Assembly: GCA_009993885.1 (NCBI GenBank)
Contig: JAACSN010000002.1
Location: forward strand, 1 to 64,000
Source: Alphaproteobacteria bacterium
GTDB taxonomy: Bacteria; Pseudomonadota; Alphaproteobacteria; Caedimonadales; UBA9215
Reading direction: 5' to 3'
DNA length: 64,000 bases
A program made the position numbers and the translations under genes. The notes below the pieces were generated by a model. It was not told the origin of the DNA and searched no databases. It was given only the letters and a program-made list of their open reading frames with translations. Positions 7,620 to 16,605 of the stretch are shown in pieces (the first letter of the stretch is position 1; every line of letters starts with the position of its first letter).

Positions 7620-10433
7620 GTGAGCGCAGAAAACACACTAACAAAAGACATTATCAGTGTTTCAATTGAAGAAGAGATGAAAACCTCTTACCTCGATTAC
7701 GCCATGAGCGTTATCGTCTCACGGGCTTTACCCGATGTACGAGACGGATTAAAACCCGTACACCGCCGTATCTTACACTCTATGAATGAATCCGGCTTTG
7801 ACTTTAACAAACCCTACCGTAAATCCGCCCGTGTTACGGGTGACGTCATGGCAAAATACCACCCCCACGGTGATATGGCCATTTATGATGCGATGGTTCG
7901 TATGGCTCAAAATTTCTCTTTGCGAGTGCCTTTAATTGACGGCCAAGGTAACTTTGGTTCCATGGACGGCGATCCTGCCGCGGCCTCTCGTTATACGGAA
8001 GCACGCCTTGCAAAAGTTGCGCGTTCATTACTGGATGATATCGATAAAGACACCGTTGATTTTCGCCCCAACTATGATGAAAGCGAACACGAACCTATTG
8101 TTTTACCCGCACGTTTCCCTAACCTGCTTGCCAATGGTGCCGGCGGTATTGCCGTCGGGATGGCCACAAACATTCCGCCCCATAACTTGGGCGAACTTTT
8201 AGATGCATGCTGTGCTTATGTAGAAAATCCCGGTATCACCGTTGAGGGACTCATGGAGCACATAAAAGGCCCTGACTTTCCGACAGGCGCGTTGATCCTT
8301 GGAAAAGCCGGTTTAACCTCCGCTTTTCAAACAGGTCGCGGTTCGGTGATGATGCGGGGAAAAACCCATTTTGAAGAAGTTCGCAAAGACCGCCACGCCA
8401 TTATCATTACTGAAATCCCCTTTCAAGTGAACAAAGCGCGCATGGTTGAGCGCATGGCCGAAGTGGTTAAAAATAAAATTATTGAAGGTATTTCCGACCT
8501 TCGTGATGAATCCGACAGAGACGGCGTTCGGGTTGTCGTCGAACTTAAGCGCGATGCCGTCGGCGAAGTGGTCTTAAACCAACTCTTCCGCCATACGCCG
8601 CTTCAAACATCCTTTAGCGTAAACATGCTGGCCCTTGACCAAGGGCAGCCAAAATTAATGAATCTACGTGAAATCATTAAGGCATTCATCCAATTCCGCG
8701 AAGAAGTTATTGTCCGCCGCGTCAAGTATGAGCTTGCTAAAGCCCAACGCCGCGCTCACATTTTAATCGGTCTGGCCGTCGCTGTTGCCAATATTGATGA
8801 AATCATCGCCATGATTAAAGGGGCTAAAGACCCTCAAGCAGCCAGAGAAGCTTTACTTTCCCACAAGTGGCCTTGCGATTCCGTTGCGCCTTTGATCGAA
8901 CTTGTGAACGAACCCGGTCATAAAATTAGCAACGGCACTTACCGTTTGTCGGAAGCCCAAGCTCGAGCCATTCTGGAACTCAAACTTCACCGTCTAACAG
9001 GTCTTGAGCGTGAAAAGATCGCCAATGAGCTTGAAGAAATTGTGGCTCAAATAAAAGACTTCCTTGAAATTCTGGCTTCCCGCGAACGCATTTTCGGCAT
9101 TATGACGGACGAGTTCAAAGAGATTAAAGAGAACTTCGCCACGCCAAGACGCTCTGAAATTGCGGATATTGAACTGACCATCGACATGGAAGACCTCATT
9201 CAAAAAGAAGACATGGTCGTCACCGTAAGCCAAAACGGCTATATTAAGCGCGTTCCCTTGGCGACCTACCGTGCGCAAAAACGCGGCGGCAAAGGCCGTT
9301 CAGGTATGTCCACCCGTGACGAAGATGTGGTCAGTGAAATCTTTGTGGCCAATACCCACACCCCGATTTTGTTCTTTACCAACAAGGGCATAGCCCATGT
9401 GATGAAAGTGTATAAGCTCCCCTTGGGGTCACCGACTTCTTTGGGTAAAGCGATGGTCAATCTTCTGCCCATCGATCAAGACGAGAAAATTTCAACCATC
9501 ATGCCCATCGTTGGCGAGTCTAAAGACCTCGAAAACAAAAGCATTATTTTTGCCACAAGCTCCGGTAGCGTGCGCCGAAATGCCCTTGAGGATTTCTTGA
9601 ATGTCCGCGCCAACGGTAAAATCGCCATGAAATTGGACGGCGACGAACAGCTTGTAGCCGTTAAGATGTGTGATCCTGATCAAGACATTTTGCTCACCAC
9701 CTTAAAAGGAAAGTGCATCCGCTTTAGTGTTGAAACCTTACGCGTCTTTGCAAGCCGAAACTCAACGGGTGTGCGCGGTATTAAGCTTGCGCCTAAGGAT
9801 GAAGTTATTTCTCTTTCTATCCTCGACCACGTGACTTTTACCATGGAAGAGCGTGATGCTTACCTTCGCCTTTCCCGTCAAAAACGCGGTGGTGATGAGG
9901 AAGCCGGAAGCGATGAATCCGGCGAGACAGGTAGCGGTACTCTTCTCTCTCCGGAACGTTTTACCGAGCTTGAAAAACAAGAGCAATTCATCACAACAGC
10001 TACCACAAAGGGTTTTGGAAAGCGCACTTCTGCTTACGAATATCGTGTTAGCGGTCGAGGCGGTCTTGGTATTTCCAATATGACCTTAACGTCGAAAAAC
10101 GGTGAGGTTGCCGGATCCTTTATCACGGCAGAAGGCGACGATCTTGTGCTTGTGACCGATGGGGGCAAACTCATTCGCTTTACCATTGATGATGTAAGAA
10201 TCGCAGGGCGCTCCACCCAAGGCGTCACCCTCTTTAGAATTGCCAAGGACGAAACCGTTGTCTCCGTTGCCCGCATCGCCGCCGACGGCCTGCAGGAAGA
10301 GGAAATCGATGAAAATACAATTGAAGGGGATGCCCCTGTTGAAAGTTCCGATCATACCGAAGATTCTCAGAGCTTGCCGGAAACCGGTAACAGCATCAAA
10401 AATGATGAACCCGAACCCCCCTTTGAAGATTAA
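7620..10433 (+). CDS. gyrA: DNA gyrase subunit A
   Basis: 937 aa, GTG start after AGAGG. The breakage-reunion subunit introduces negative supercoils together with GyrB. The catalytic tyrosine is in [11 protein letters not shown] (Tyr125). The winged-helix region has [10 protein letters not shown], and the GyrA box appears as Q-K-R-G-G-K-G, with a second R-G-G-L-G-type repeat late in the beta-pinwheel. The protein is longer than the E. coli form because of an acidic insert around residues 755-775 (D-E-E-A-G-S-D-E-S) and an acidic tail. The position equal to E. coli Ser83, the main quinolone contact, is methionine (codon 7875-7877); the Asp87 equivalent is kept. Confidence 0.98.
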   Translation: MSAENTLTKDIISVSIEEEMKTSYLDYAMSVIVSRALPDVRDGLKPVHRRILHSMNESGFDFNKPYRKSARVTGDVMAKYHPHGDMAIYDAMVRMAQNFSLRVPLIDGQGNFGSMDGDPAAASRYTEARLAKVARSLLDDIDKDTVDFRPNYDESEHEPIVLPARFPNLLANGAGGIAVGMATNIPPHNLGELLDACCAYVENPGITVEGLMEHIKGPDFPTGALILGKAGLTSAFQTGRGSVMMRGKTHFEEVRKDRHAIIITEIPFQVNKARMVERMAEVVKNKIIEGISDLRDESDRDGVRVVVELKRDAVGEVVLNQLFRHTPLQTSFSVNMLALDQGQPKLMNLREIIKAFIQFREEVIVRRVKYELAKAQRRAHILIGLAVAVANIDEIIAMIKGAKDPQAAREALLSHKWPCDSVAPLIELVNEPGHKISNGTYRLSEAQARAILELKLHRLTGLEREKIANELEEIVAQIKDFLEILASRERIFGIMTDEFKEIKENFATPRRSEIADIELTIDMEDLIQKEDMVVTVSQNGYIKRVPLATYRAQKRGGKGRSGMSTRDEDVVSEIFVANTHTPILFFTNKGIAHVMKVYKLPLGSPTSLGKAMVNLLPIDQDEKISTIMPIVGESKDLENKSIIFATSSGSVRRNALEDFLNVRANGKIAMKLDGDEQLVAVKMCDPDQDILLTTLKGKCIRFSVETLRVFASRNSTGVRGIKLAPKDEVISLSILDHVTFTMEERDAYLRLSRQKRGGDEEAGSDESGETGSGTLLSPERFTELEKQEQFITTATTKGFGKRTSAYEYRVSGRGGLGISNMTLTSKNGEVAGSFITAEGDDLVLVTDGGKLIRFTIDDVRIAGRSTQGVTLFRIAKDETVVSVARIAADGLQEEEIDENTIEGDAPVESSDHTEDSQSLPETGNSIKNDEPEPPFED

Positions 10434-10470
10434 GTTTTTTTTAAAACTAAGTCCGAAAAAGGATTTCAAA

Positions 10471-10497
10471 CCCCGCCCTCAAGCGGGGTTTTCTTTT
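10471..10497 (+). terminator. Rho-independent terminator after gyrA
   Basis: CCCCGC, loop CCTCAA, GCGGGG, then TTTTCTTTT. It lies 38 bases behind the gyrA stop. The short GC stem plus T-run is canonical. Confidence 0.85.
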
Positions 10498-10667
10498 GCA
10501 CTTTTAAAAAGAATATCAATGGGTTATTTTAAAGAAATATCTTCAAATTACCCAATCGGATGTGATAAGATCATCCTAAATATACATTTTTTCATTGAAG
10601 AATCAAAAAGCGCACTTAGTGTCAAAGTGATATCTAGGATAATAGTATTATTACTAAGGAGAAAACT

Positions 10668-11585
10668 ATGAAAACTTTAAAATATCTTACTGTAGCTGCA
10701 AATATTTTTCTAGCACACCAAACATTTGCATCAGATAACTCTTTGATTTCTGACATCTTTTCCTTCGATCATCCAATATATGCAAAGGGCTGTCATACAA
10801 GACTCACCGGTGAATCTAAAACCGGATATAAATGGGAACTATCTGATGTCCAATTGGTCGATATCGATTACCATGTCAAAGCTTTTAGAAATGAAACCCT
10901 CATGTTTCAATATGGCACAGGCTTACCTAGGGAACCTCAGGCCACGGCTGATCGTATTGTAGGTACTTGGATGAACCGCTTCCTAAATGGGAATCCCCAT
11001 GGTGGTATGACCATTTTTAATGCAGAAACCCGTGAGAGAATCGGGCACATTGTTGCAGGGGGTGGTGATAGACCCGGTATTTCTGAAATAGCCTACACAT
11101 TGATGGAGGATTCATGGGATGGTCGAGATGTGCCAAAAATTTGGGGAAAAGGCGTCATGTCCGGTGTAGTCGGCTCTATCGTAAATGATTGGGCTCCTGA
11201 GGTGATTCGCCTTTCCGAAAGTAATATGCCGGTTTGCATTCAAAAAGCATTCACTTGTTTTGGAGGAAAACCCTTAGAAGGTTTTGATGCAACGGCAAGT
11301 CCGTCAAATCCCGGCTCTTGGTGTGTGCTTAAAAAACATGGTTTTAAAGCTGCTATCACGAACGTAGACTGCGGGGAAACCGTTGCAGATTTTGATGGTA
11401 AGGAGCTTGAACCGAGTGAATTCGAGAATGAATTAATGAAGCTTTATACCGTGGATACAATTTTAGAGACTCCTTTGGAGAGGGGGATTCGTTATCATGT
11501 GATTGGAACGGATGGAACGCTTCACACCGTTAGCCACCACAAAAATTTTAATCGGATGAAACTGCATCTTGAGCTCAAATTTTAA
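10668..11585 (+). CDS. Exported protein with GNAT acetyltransferase-like domain
   Basis: 305 aa, ATG after a perfect AAGGAG. A Sec signal peptide (M-K-T-L-K-Y-L-T-V-A-A-N-I-F-L-A, cut probably near T-F-A-S) precedes a domain with the layout of RimJ/RimL-type GNATs. The N-terminal part resembles L-x-D-V-Q-L-V-D-I, a central part holds I-G-H-I-V-A-G-G-G and I-A-Y-T-L, then W-G-K-G-V-M-S, and finally A-S-P-S-N-P-G-S-W-C-V-L-K-K-H-G-F, the acetyl-CoA-side N..S..vL.K.GF motif. GNATs are normally cytoplasmic because acetyl-CoA is. An exported one would be inactive in the periplasm or would act in a host cell. It stands alone with its own leader. The family call is good, the role unknown. Confidence 0.7.
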   Translation: MKTLKYLTVAANIFLAHQTFASDNSLISDIFSFDHPIYAKGCHTRLTGESKTGYKWELSDVQLVDIDYHVKAFRNETLMFQYGTGLPREPQATADRIVGTWMNRFLNGNPHGGMTIFNAETRERIGHIVAGGGDRPGISEIAYTLMEDSWDGRDVPKIWGKGVMSGVVGSIVNDWAPEVIRLSESNMPVCIQKAFTCFGGKPLEGFDATASPSNPGSWCVLKKHGFKAAITNVDCGETVADFDGKELEPSEFENELMKLYTVDTILETPLERGIRYHVIGTDGTLHTVSHHKNFNRMKLHLELKF

Positions 11586-11761
11586 TATAGCCGTTTATTT
11601 TTGCGCTGATCTTTGTTCCTGCAGTTCCTCACCTATCAGTATAGGCAAAGTAACCGGCGCCTTGTGTTGACATAACCCTAAAACATTTCCTGATTCTTAC
11701 TTCATAAGGATTATAAAAAAAAAATATAGGGGTTATTTTTTCAATATAAATAGAAAAGAAA

Positions 11762-11836
11762 TGGTGGGTACGGCCGGGATTGAACCGGCGACCCCTACGA
11801 TGTCAACGTAGTGCTCTCCCGCTGAGCTACGCACCC
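11762..11836 (-). tRNA. tRNA-Val (GAC)
   Basis: A full cloverleaf reads on the minus strand: acceptor GGGTGCG/CGTACCC, D-arm GCTCAGCGGGAGAGC, anticodon stem CTACG/CGTAG with loop TTGACAT (anticodon GAC), and T-arm GCCGG-TTCAATC-CCGGC. The discriminator base is A and a CCA end is encoded. GAC reads GUC and GUU valine codons. Confidence 0.95.
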
Positions 11837-11850
11837 ATTTTCTTATTAGA

Positions 11851-11879
11851 TTTATACAGGGCTAACGCCCTAAAATCAA
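11851..11879 (-). promoter_or_regulatory. Predicted promoter of tRNA-Val with a dyad in the spacer
   Basis: On the minus strand TTGATT (11879-11874), 17 bases, then TATAAA (11856-11851), about 15 bases before the tRNA 5' end. The spacer contains the perfect dyad AGGGC-GTTA-GCCCT. Spacing and sequence fit the housekeeping sigma factor; the dyad could bind a regulator or be chance. Confidence 0.6.
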
Positions 11880-11923
11880 GGGGTTCCGAAAGGTTTTTTC
11901 AACAAAGAAAAAATTCGCCCTTC

Positions 11924-12238
11924 CTACTCTTCTTCCTCTGTTCTTTCCTCAAAGCCGAAAACCGGCGCCGGATAAATGCGATGCCACACAACACCTGTCT
12001 CGGGATTATAGAGAGAAAAATCAGGTCGCATACTCAACCTCTTTTTTAAAGGGAGACCGTTTTGCCTTGCATCCTCTGCACAATTCTCAAAATCTTCACA
12101 ATCAACAGCACACGGACGCCAAAAATTTCCGGTAGAATCTCTATAAATTTCCTCATAAAATGAAGCAAAACAAAGTTGCGATCCTCCTAAGAAAAGTCCA
12201 AGAGCCGCTGAAAACTTTACCGAACTTATCCTACGCAT
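11924..12238 (-). CDS. Small exported protein, paralogue of the 12350-12706 product
   Basis: 104 aa with an N-terminal signal peptide (M-R-R-I-S-S-V-K-F-S-A-A-L-G-L-F-L-G-G). Four cysteines lie in the mature part around C-A-V-D-C-E-D-F-E-N-C. The C-terminal half carries R-P-D-F-S-L-Y-N-P-E-T-G-V-V-W, matched in the neighbouring gene by Q-P-D-I-F-Y-Y-H-R-E-T-K-T-L-W. It ends in an acidic E-R-T-E-E-E-E tail. I know no family for it. The two genes are a diverged tandem pair on the same strand, 111 bp apart, this one downstream. Confidence 0.65.
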   Translation of the reverse strand: MRRISSVKFSAALGLFLGGSQLCFASFYEEIYRDSTGNFWRPCAVDCEDFENCAEDARQNGLPLKKRLSMRPDFSLYNPETGVVWHRIYPAPVFGFEERTEEEE

Positions 12239-12349
12239 TTTCCTCTCCTCTAAAATGAGCTTAATCTTCAGATAACAAAACCTCTTCCTTACACCTATTA
12301 ATAATGTCGCACAATAGAAAATTTTTTCTTAGATTTTTCACTTCAACTC

Positions 12350-12706
12350 CTATGAGTCGGTCTTTACAGGAACCCGATGCGAGCTACGATTAGCAGGCTT
12401 AGTCATTGAAAAAGAAGGTAGCGCTCTTTGTTTCCAAAGGGTTTTTGTTTCTCTGTGATAATAGAAAATATCAGGTTGAAAAGTCATTTTCTGAAGCGCC
12501 CAATCCTCGCGGGATTTCCCCGAGCGCATTTCCTCATCTTCAGGAATAGAGTAAGGCTCCCAAAGATAGTTTTCATTTTCGTCTTTTTCATTGATGGTAG
12601 CGGGAGGGGTCGAATGAGCAACCGGCGGTTCGGCAAAAGCTCCCGTAACGGAAATAAGAGCCGCTACAGTAAGAAGGGTTATATACTGTAAAGAAGATTT
12701 TATCAT
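12350..12706 (-). CDS. Small exported protein, paralogue of the 11924-12238 product
   Basis: 118 aa. The signal peptide is clear (hydrophobic T-L-L-T-V-A-A-L-I-S-V-T-G-A-F-A). The mature protein has a Pro/Thr-rich start, a charged middle with W-E-P-Y-S-I-P-E-D-E-E-M-R, and the shared motif P-D-I-F-Y-Y-H-R-E-T-K-T-L-W-K-Q-R-A-L-P-S-F. Unlike its paralogue it lacks the cysteine cluster. Function unknown; the conserved P-D-x-x-x-Y-x-x-E-T-x-x-x-W core suggests one fold. It reads in the same direction as coq9 upstream, 51 bases away. Confidence 0.65.
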   Translation of the reverse strand: MIKSSLQYITLLTVAALISVTGAFAEPPVAHSTPPATINEKDENENYLWEPYSIPEDEEMRSGKSREDWALQKMTFQPDIFYYHRETKTLWKQRALPSFSMTKPANRSSHRVPVKTDS

Positions 12707-12757
12707 TTTTGAATTCCCTGTTTTTTTATTTTTTTTCTTCTAATCTGTTACATACGA

Positions 12758-13384
12758 TCATATACCTATTTTTTTTAGCAATAAAGAAAAACCGTCCTTT
12801 AATTGGCTTTTTAACTTAGGGAGTTTCATAACTTGATCAAGACGGCGACTTAAATAAGCTCTGGTTTTAATACAATCTTCCGAGTTATCATCCAACCAAT
12901 AAAATAGCGTTGCCGAATAAGCCCCGGCCAAAAGAGTACGTTTTGTATAAAAATTAAAATCCGTCGCCGTATCTCCTGCCGCGTACCAAATGGCATTAAC
13001 CGTATTATAAAGCCCTTTCAATGCAAGGGACGTCCGCGTCGGGTGACGCAGATATCGCAAGCTTTGACGAACGGCTTCCTTGTTCTTTTCCAAGAGACGT
13101 AAACGCACCATCACAGCTGTTGCAACACGGTCTTTCACACGCATAGAAAGCAAATCAACCTCTCCTAAACGCGCCGTCATTTGCCTATCAATCATTGAAA
13201 GATAATGTTCAAGAACCTTATCCGTATTACCTTGAAAAGCCCGATATTCATCCCCCTCTTTATAACCGGCATCTATTACGCCTTGCCTCAAGGATTCTAG
13301 AGTCCAACCTAGTTTCGGTACATAATTCAACATATGAGTGATGATAAGATCTTGCGTTTCCGGACAATGGATTGTATCGGACAT
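12758..13384 (-). CDS. coq9: COQ9-family ubiquinone biosynthesis protein
   Basis: 208 aa, ATG at 13384. COQ9 proteins bind lipid and assist the hydroxylation steps of ubiquinone synthesis. Recognisable features are G-W-T-L-E-S-L-R-Q-G in the TetR-like N-terminal part, V-K-D-R-V-A-T-A-V-M-V-R-L-R in the middle, and the C-terminal signature D-T-A-T-D-F-N-F-Y-T-K-R followed by L-D-D-N-S. The family is characteristic of alphaproteobacteria and mitochondria, which supports the placement and implies aerobic respiration with ubiquinone. It is divergent from rpsU across 138 bp. Confidence 0.9.
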   Translation of the reverse strand: MSDTIHCPETQDLIITHMLNYVPKLGWTLESLRQGVIDAGYKEGDEYRAFQGNTDKVLEHYLSMIDRQMTARLGEVDLLSMRVKDRVATAVMVRLRLLEKNKEAVRQSLRYLRHPTRTSLALKGLYNTVNAIWYAAGDTATDFNFYTKRTLLAGAYSATLFYWLDDNSEDCIKTRAYLSRRLDQVMKLPKLKSQLKDGFSLLLKKIGI

Positions 13385-13479
13385 GACTTTTTTCTTTCTT
13401 TATGTTATACTAGGTATTATAGTGCAGTGTGCTTAAGGGTTAAATAGCCTATTTTGCCCTTCAAGTATTAAATTAACCT

Positions 13480-13497
13480 TGCCCTTTTTTTAGGGCA
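13480..13497 (+). promoter_or_regulatory. Hairpin in the rpsU leader
   Basis: TGCCCT, six T, AGGGCA: a perfect 6-bp stem ending 25 bases before the rpsU ATG and just upstream of its AAGGAAG ribosome binding site. Another TGCCCT copy lies at 13455-13460 and could pair with the same AGGGCA, giving two alternative folds. Possibly translational or attenuation control; unproven. Confidence 0.4.
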
Positions 13498-13522
13498 TTT
13501 ATTAGAAAGGAAGTGAGCGCCC

Positions 13523-13726
13523 ATGCTCATTACTGTTCGCGATAATAATGTAGACCACGCTTTGCGTATCTTGAAAAAGAAATTGCAACGCGAAGGTGTC
13601 TTCCGCGTAATGAAGCTCAGAAAGCATTTCGAAAAGCCTTCTGAGTGCCGCAAACGCGAAAAAGCCGAAGCAGCCCGCCGCATGCGTAAAGTACTACGCA
13701 AGCGTATGGAACGCGACGGATATTAA
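13523..13726 (+). CDS. rpsU: Ribosomal protein bS21
   Basis: 67 aa, ATG preceded by AAGGAAG. A small-subunit protein used in initiation. The whole sequence fits: [16 protein letters not shown] at the N-terminus, then [14 protein letters not shown], and a strongly basic C-terminus with [10 protein letters not shown]. Monocistronic, with a leader hairpin and its own terminator. Confidence 0.96.
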   Translation: MLITVRDNNVDHALRILKKKLQREGVFRVMKLRKHFEKPSECRKREKAEAARRMRKVLRKRMERDGY

Positions 13727-13731
13727 TGAAG

Positions 13732-13759
13732 AAAAGGTGCGTAAAAGCACCTTTTTTTT
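13732..13759 (+). terminator. Rho-independent terminator after rpsU
   Basis: AAAAGGTGC, loop GTAAAA, GCACCTTTT, continuing into more T. Perfect 9-bp stem 5 bases behind the rpsU stop. Confidence 0.88.
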
Positions 13760-13834
13760 ATGAAAAATCATTCTAAGTTTAGTCTCTAAATCCAAGAAGC
13801 CCTGACCTAGACACCGTCACCCTGCTTTAGAAAA

Positions 13835-14524
13835 TCAAAGAAGCACGCGGCCGACGGCATACCGAATATCCTCAAGTCCTGCATTTTTTTCAGAGCTTGA
13901 CACAAGGATTTCCGGATAGAGTGCGGGATGCTTTGGTGCCGTATCTTGCACCTCTTGGACACGCTTTTGAACGGCCGGCGGTTTGATCTTATCAATTTTT
14001 GTTAAGATGACTTGATAGGACACAGCGGCTTCATCCAACATATCCATGATCTCTATATCATTGGCCTTAAGGCCGTGACGAGAATCAATAAGAAGAAAAA
14101 CACGCTTAAGTTGAACTCTCCCCTTAAGGTAAAGACGTAGCATTTTATTCCAGCTATCGACTAAATCCTTAGGCGCCTTCGCATAACCGTACCCCGGCAT
14201 ATCCACCACATGAAGATGCGTATCCATTTGGAAAAAGTTTAAACATTGGGTGCGACCGGGGGTATTAGAGGCTTTTGCCAAACCCTTCTTTTTAAAAACG
14301 GCATTAATAAGACTGGATTTGCCGACATTAGAACGTCCTGCAAAAGCAATTTCGGGCCAATCTTGGGGGGGCAAGGTTTTCAAATCATAAACCGACGTCA
14401 CAAACGTACAGGGATGTTCAAAAAGCCGGCTTGTCTTTTGCCGGGTCTCTGCTCGCTCCTGAATTTCTTCGGGCGTTAACTTGCCCTCCGTTTCCAAAGC
14501 CGTTTCTAAAGGATCTTGATCCAT
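13835..14524 (-). CDS. engB: Ribosome biogenesis GTP-binding protein EngB/YihA/YsxC
   Basis: 229 aa. An essential GTPase for late large-subunit assembly. G1 is G-R-S-N-V-G-K-S-S, G2 region N-T-P-G-R-T-Q, G3 D-M-P-G-Y-G-Y-A, G4 T-K-I-D, G5 near V-S-S-S-E-K. About 30 extra charged residues precede the usual N-terminus (F-V-T-S-V-Y...), common in alphaproteobacteria. The ATG at 14524 abuts the yidC stop (TAAATG), so it is the last gene of the rpmH-rnpA-yidD-yidC-engB unit. It converges on rpsU. Confidence 0.95.
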   Translation of the reverse strand: MDQDPLETALETEGKLTPEEIQERAETRQKTSRLFEHPCTFVTSVYDLKTLPPQDWPEIAFAGRSNVGKSSLINAVFKKKGLAKASNTPGRTQCLNFFQMDTHLHVVDMPGYGYAKAPKDLVDSWNKMLRLYLKGRVQLKRVFLLIDSRHGLKANDIEIMDMLDEAAVSYQVILTKIDKIKPPAVQKRVQEVQDTAPKHPALYPEILVSSSEKNAGLEDIRYAVGRVLL

Positions 14525-16279
14525 TTATTTAGAACCCGTCCGTTTAGCTTCCATACGCATGATGGTCCATTGCTGTGCGATGGTAAGGGTATTGTTCCAC
14601 GCCCAATAGATTACCAAACCGGCAGGGAAAGAGGCCAGCATTACCGTGAAAATTAACGGCATCAACATAAACATCTTTTCTTGCATGGGATCCGTCGGTG
14701 CAGGGTTTAAGCGTTGTTGCATAAACATTGTCGCCCCCATAATTAAGGGCCAAGCCCCAATTTGAAGGAAGCTCGGGACATCATACGGAAGCAAACCGAA
14801 CAGGTTAAACAGGCTTGTCGGATCAGGCGCAGACAAATCTTTAATCCAGCCATAAAACGGTGCTTGGCGCATTTCGATAGACACAAATAAAACCTTATAA
14901 AGGGCAAAGAAAACGGGAATCTGAATAATCATAGGCAAACACCCGGCCATAGGGTTTACTTTTTCCTTTTTATACAGATTCATCAACGCTTGGTTCATCG
15001 CCATTTTATCATCTTTATGAAGCTCTTTTAACTTGGCCATTTTAGGCTGAAGTTGTTTCATACGAGCCATAGAACGATAAGACTTATTAGCCAACGGAAA
15101 GAACAAAAGCTTTAAGACAACGGTAAGCAATAGAATCGCCAACCCAAAGTTTCCAAGATAATCTTTTGTATAAGTCAGAACATGAAAAATAGGCTTGGTT
15201 AAGAAGTAAAACCAACCGAAATCAACGGCTAAGTCAAAGTGCTTGATACCTAATTTTTCTTCATAGGAATCTAACAAAGCCAATACTTTTGCACCTGCAT
15301 AGAAATGGTTGGTAAAGTTAATAGACTGACCGGCTTTTAGAGCAAAAGCAGGGCTAATATAGTCTGTAAAGTAACGATGCTTTGAAGCATTCATGACGTG
15401 GCGATAAGTCACTTTAGACGCCATGTCTTGGGGCGGGATCAAAGCCGTTAGCCAATATTTATCGGTAAATCCGGCCCAGCCCCCCGTTACATTATGGGTT
15501 TTTTGCCCCTCATTCAAATCATCATATTTATGCTCAATCAACTTATCGCCAAGGTAACCGATAGGCCCTTCAAAGAGAATAAAAAAGCTAGAGACTTCCT
15601 TGACTTCATCCCGAGTAATCATGGCGTAAGCATACAAAGAAACATCTTGGGCGCTTGCATTACGCACTTGATCCTTAACGGTAAAGAGATAATCTTCATC
15701 AACGGAAATAACGCGCTCAAAAGTTAAACCTTGACCGTTTTCCCATGTCAAACGGACGGGACGATCCACCGTTAAAACTGCATTTCCTTCGGCTTGCCAA
15801 AGGGTATCGGCATCGGGAACCTTAATAATAGACGACGCACTCGAGAGCCATCCAAAATCGGCAAAATACGGTTGCTCCGTTTGATCGGGAGAAAGCAATG
15901 TAATATTTTTACCGGTTTTGTCTACTTTCTCATTATACTTTTTAAAGGTCAAATCGTCCAAACGCCCTCCCTTTAACCGAATAGAGCCGGATAAAGACGG
16001 TGTGTCAATTTGCAAACGTGCCGTTGATTCGATAACTTCTTTAACCGTCTTTGGCGGAACAATGCCCGCCCCATTTGGAAGCGCAGGTGCATCGCCTAAA
16101 GCGGGTCGGTTAGTCGCCGGAAGAGTCGGTTTTGAGCCGTCAACCGTTTGCTCTGCCTGTTGAGGTTCTTGGGGCGCCTTAGGCGCATCAAAAAAGACAC
16201 TCCAACCCACAAGAACAGCCAAGGTTAAGACCATGGCTATGACCATATTTTTTGTATTATCACCGTCCGGTTGTTGCAT
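14525..16279 (-). CDS. yidC: Membrane protein insertase YidC
   Basis: 584 aa. It inserts and folds inner-membrane proteins, alone or with SecYEG. The N-terminal helix (M-V-I-A-M-V-L-T-L-A-V-L-V-G-W) is followed by a large periplasmic beta domain with F-E-R-V-I-S-V-D-E-D-Y-L-F-T-V. The conserved five-helix core comes next, with N-F-G-L-A-I-L-L-L-T-V-V-L-K, P-K-M-A-K-L-K-E-L-H-K-D-D and G-C-L-P-M-I-I-Q-I-P-V-F-F-A-L-Y. Length and order are those of the Gram-negative form. Located between yidD and engB, as usual. Confidence 0.97.
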   Translation of the reverse strand: MQQPDGDNTKNMVIAMVLTLAVLVGWSVFFDAPKAPQEPQQAEQTVDGSKPTLPATNRPALGDAPALPNGAGIVPPKTVKEVIESTARLQIDTPSLSGSIRLKGGRLDDLTFKKYNEKVDKTGKNITLLSPDQTEQPYFADFGWLSSASSIIKVPDADTLWQAEGNAVLTVDRPVRLTWENGQGLTFERVISVDEDYLFTVKDQVRNASAQDVSLYAYAMITRDEVKEVSSFFILFEGPIGYLGDKLIEHKYDDLNEGQKTHNVTGGWAGFTDKYWLTALIPPQDMASKVTYRHVMNASKHRYFTDYISPAFALKAGQSINFTNHFYAGAKVLALLDSYEEKLGIKHFDLAVDFGWFYFLTKPIFHVLTYTKDYLGNFGLAILLLTVVLKLLFFPLANKSYRSMARMKQLQPKMAKLKELHKDDKMAMNQALMNLYKKEKVNPMAGCLPMIIQIPVFFALYKVLFVSIEMRQAPFYGWIKDLSAPDPTSLFNLFGLLPYDVPSFLQIGAWPLIMGATMFMQQRLNPAPTDPMQEKMFMLMPLIFTVMLASFPAGLVIYWAWNNTLTIAQQWTIMRMEAKRTGSK

Positions 16280-16302
16280 TTTAAAAGCTCTCTATTGTTA
16301 AT

Positions 16303-16605
16303 CTATTCTCTGTAGTCGGTATTCTTTTTAGGGGGAACGGGATCAACCCCCGAACTTCCCCAAGGATGGCATCGCACAATACGTTTAAAAAGCAAAGCCG
16401 TTCCCTTTATAAAACCGTGGGTATCCACCGCTTCAAGACCGTAAGCCGAACACGTCGGCAAAAAGCGGCACCTCGCGGGAAGAAACGGTGAAATACCTGT
16501 CCGATATAGCACAATTATCCCTTTCATGCAAAGGCTCAGCAGTTGATCTAAATGCCGAGCTAAAAAGGTTGTCAATTTGCGTAAAATTATCAGAAGATTC
16601 ATCAT
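16303..16605 (-). CDS. yidD: Membrane protein insertion efficiency factor YidD
   Basis: 100 aa from ATG 16605, or one residue shorter from the adjacent ATG. The start ATGATGA overlaps the rnpA stop, a coupling typical of this cluster, so I prefer it to the in-frame start at 16632. The family motif is clear: [20 protein letters not shown]-x-Y, then [10 protein letters not shown] and [14 protein letters not shown]. It assists YidC-dependent insertion. The cysteine and proline positions are all kept. Confidence 0.95.
   Translation of the reverse strand: MMNLLIILRKLTTFLARHLDQLLSLCMKGIIVLYRTGISPFLPARCRFLPTCSAYGLEAVDTHGFIKGTALLFKRIVRCHPWGSSGVDPVPPKKNTDYRE

Noticed and set aside
7840-8030. Reverse-strand and other-frame proteins inside gyrA, atpA, maeB and other long genes
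   Set aside because: All lie inside strongly conserved genes, lack binding sites and show no family pattern.
10240-10671. Plus-strand frame overlapping the end of gyrA and the space behind it
   Set aside because: It runs through the gyrA terminator in another frame, with Lys/Pro-rich nonsense composition and no ribosome binding site.
11667-11695. TTGACA at 11667-11672 as a plus-strand promoter
   Set aside because: No acceptable -10 at 16-18 bases, and no plus-strand gene follows; the next gene is the minus-strand tRNA-Val.
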